Source: CBIHON01 sp966211965
GTDB taxonomy: Bacteria; Pseudomonadota; Gammaproteobacteria; Burkholderiales; Burkholderiaceae_D
Direction: 5' to 3'
Assembly (NCBI GenBank): GCA_966211965.1
Contig: CBIHON010000036.1
Coordinates: 1 to 52,355 of the forward strand
Length of the DNA: 52,355 nucleotides
Shown here: in pieces, positions 51,695-52,355 of the stretch
How the letters are laid out: every line of letters starts with the position of its first letter
How positions within the stretch are numbered: the first letter of the stretch is position 1
Translations under genes and position numbers: made by a program
The notes under the pieces: model-generated
Databases searched by the model: none
The model's input: only the letters and a program-made list of their open reading frames with translations
What the model was told of the DNA's origin: nothing

Positions 51695-52294
51695 ATGTCT
51701 TCCCCTTTGAAGCAACGCGTCCTTGAGACCGCCGATAAATTGTTCTATGCCGAAGGCATCCGCGCAATCGGGATCGACCGCATCATCGAAGAGAGCGGTA
51801 TCGCCAAGGCTTCGTTCTATCGTTTCTTTGCATCCAAGGATGCGCTGATCACCGAGTGGATCGAAACACGCGATGCGGCATGGCGCCGCTGGCTTGCGGA
51901 AAGCGTCGACCTGCTGGCGCCCGATCCCGCGGACCGGCCGCTGGCAGTTTTCGATGCGATTTATTCGCGCTTCAGGAATCCGGCATTTCGCGGCTGCGCA
52001 TTTCAGAACACGATCGTCGAACTCGCACGGGCGGATCATCCCGCCGTCATTGCGGCGCGCGCCCACAAGGCAGCCGTCATATCGATGCTGAAGGGGTATT
52101 TGTCTGAAGCGGGATACGGCGCGGCGGCCGATGATCTGGCGCTGCAATTCATGCAGCTTATCGACGGCGCGCTGATAACCGCGGTCCGGGAGCAACAGCC
52201 GGATGCCGCGCTGCGCGCCAAGCAGATCGCGGCGATGCTGCTGCAAGCACATCCGCCCAAAAGGCAATCGCGGGCGGCGGCAAAAAAGGTCTGA
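51695..52294 (+). CDS. TetR-family transcriptional regulator
   Basis: From ATG 51695 the product is 199 residues. The TetR helix-turn-helix lies at about 5-52 (LKQRVLETADKLFYAEGIRAIGIDRIIEESGIAKASFYRFFASKD), with the second half a ligand-binding domain without identifiable ligand residues. Its divergent promoter region contains the AATACAGA-type palindromes. Likely targets are itself and the cupin gene. An in-frame upstream extension to 51665 via TTG is possible but has no ribosome site. Confidence 0.9.
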   Translation: MSSPLKQRVLETADKLFYAEGIRAIGIDRIIEESGIAKASFYRFFASKDALITEWIETRDAAWRRWLAESVDLLAPDPADRPLAVFDAIYSRFRNPAFRGCAFQNTIVELARADHPAVIAARAHKAAVISMLKGYLSEAGYGAAADDLALQFMQLIDGALITAVREQQPDAALRAKQIAAMLLQAHPPKRQSRAAAKKV

Positions 52295-52355
52295 TTGCGC
52301 CTAAGCAGGTCCGCAAAAATAACTTGACATAGACTGTGCTCATGAACGGCCTTGA
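52295..52355. other. Right-edge stretch
   Basis: A TTGACA sequence at 52324-52329 and an ATG near 52342 suggest the promoter and start of another gene lying outside the window; too little is shown to judge. Confidence 0.2.

Overview
The window looks like a chromosomal segment of a GC-rich betaproteobacterium, most likely Burkholderiales and perhaps Oxalobacteraceae. This is inferred from codon use, gene content (AlaC-type aminotransferase, a chemoreceptor ending in a WEEF-type tail, the PrkA/YeaH/SpoVR trio) and the density of sensory genes. I see no rRNA, tRNA, CRISPR array, prophage or intact transposase gene. Two families of short non-coding dispersed repeats are present.

Layout. 1-5100: a small P-loop kinase-like protein, a periplasmic M16 protease and a DJ-1/PfpI-like protein. 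5100-11300: cyclic-di-GMP signalling, with a REC-PAS-GGDEF-EAL protein on the minus strand, then an H-NOX nitric-oxide sensor followed by its probable partner, a PAS-GGDEF-EAL-REC enzyme. 11300-14300: a small secreted protein, a COG2509-type flavoprotein and a MarC-family membrane protein. 14400-20900: a REC-REC-histidine kinase, an orphan periplasmic amino-acid-binding protein and a 1238-residue hybrid kinase (REC, REC, HPt). 21000-26200: a 948-residue TPR/helical-repeat protein of unknown function and a chemoreceptor. 26500-31300: the stress-linked operon yeaG(prkA)-yeaH-ycgB(spoVR-like), minus strand. 31600-35950: an AsmA-like protein, DNA-3-methyladenine glycosylase I, and an unusual J-like/transmembrane/trypsin-like protease fusion. 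36200-42400: an orphan ParA-type ATPase, a 71-residue protein, an exported unknown and a 1257-residue secreted NHL-propeller protein. 42650-49600: a LysR/oxidoreductase divergent pair, a sterol-desaturase-family membrane protein, AlaC, a PAS histidine kinase and an FMN reductase. 49600-52355: a repeat-bearing gene-free stretch, a secreted helical protein, a ChrR-like cupin and a divergent TetR regulator with clear operator-like palindromes.

How the genes work together. The theme is environmental sensing: two c-di-GMP enzymes, one gas sensor, three histidine kinases and one chemoreceptor lie within about 48 kb, several with receiver domains lacking an obvious partner beside them. The least ordinary items are: (a) a 178-bp element with 38-40-bp terminal inverted repeats at 33536-33713 and a solo end at 50777-50829 that supplies the stop codon of the cupin gene; (b) a second dispersed repeat at 8249-8327 and 49837-49932; (c) the J-like/protease fusion lacking the HPD motif; (d) the large TPR-repeat and NHL proteins; and (e) the C-terminal receiver on the H-NOX-associated c-di-GMP enzyme.
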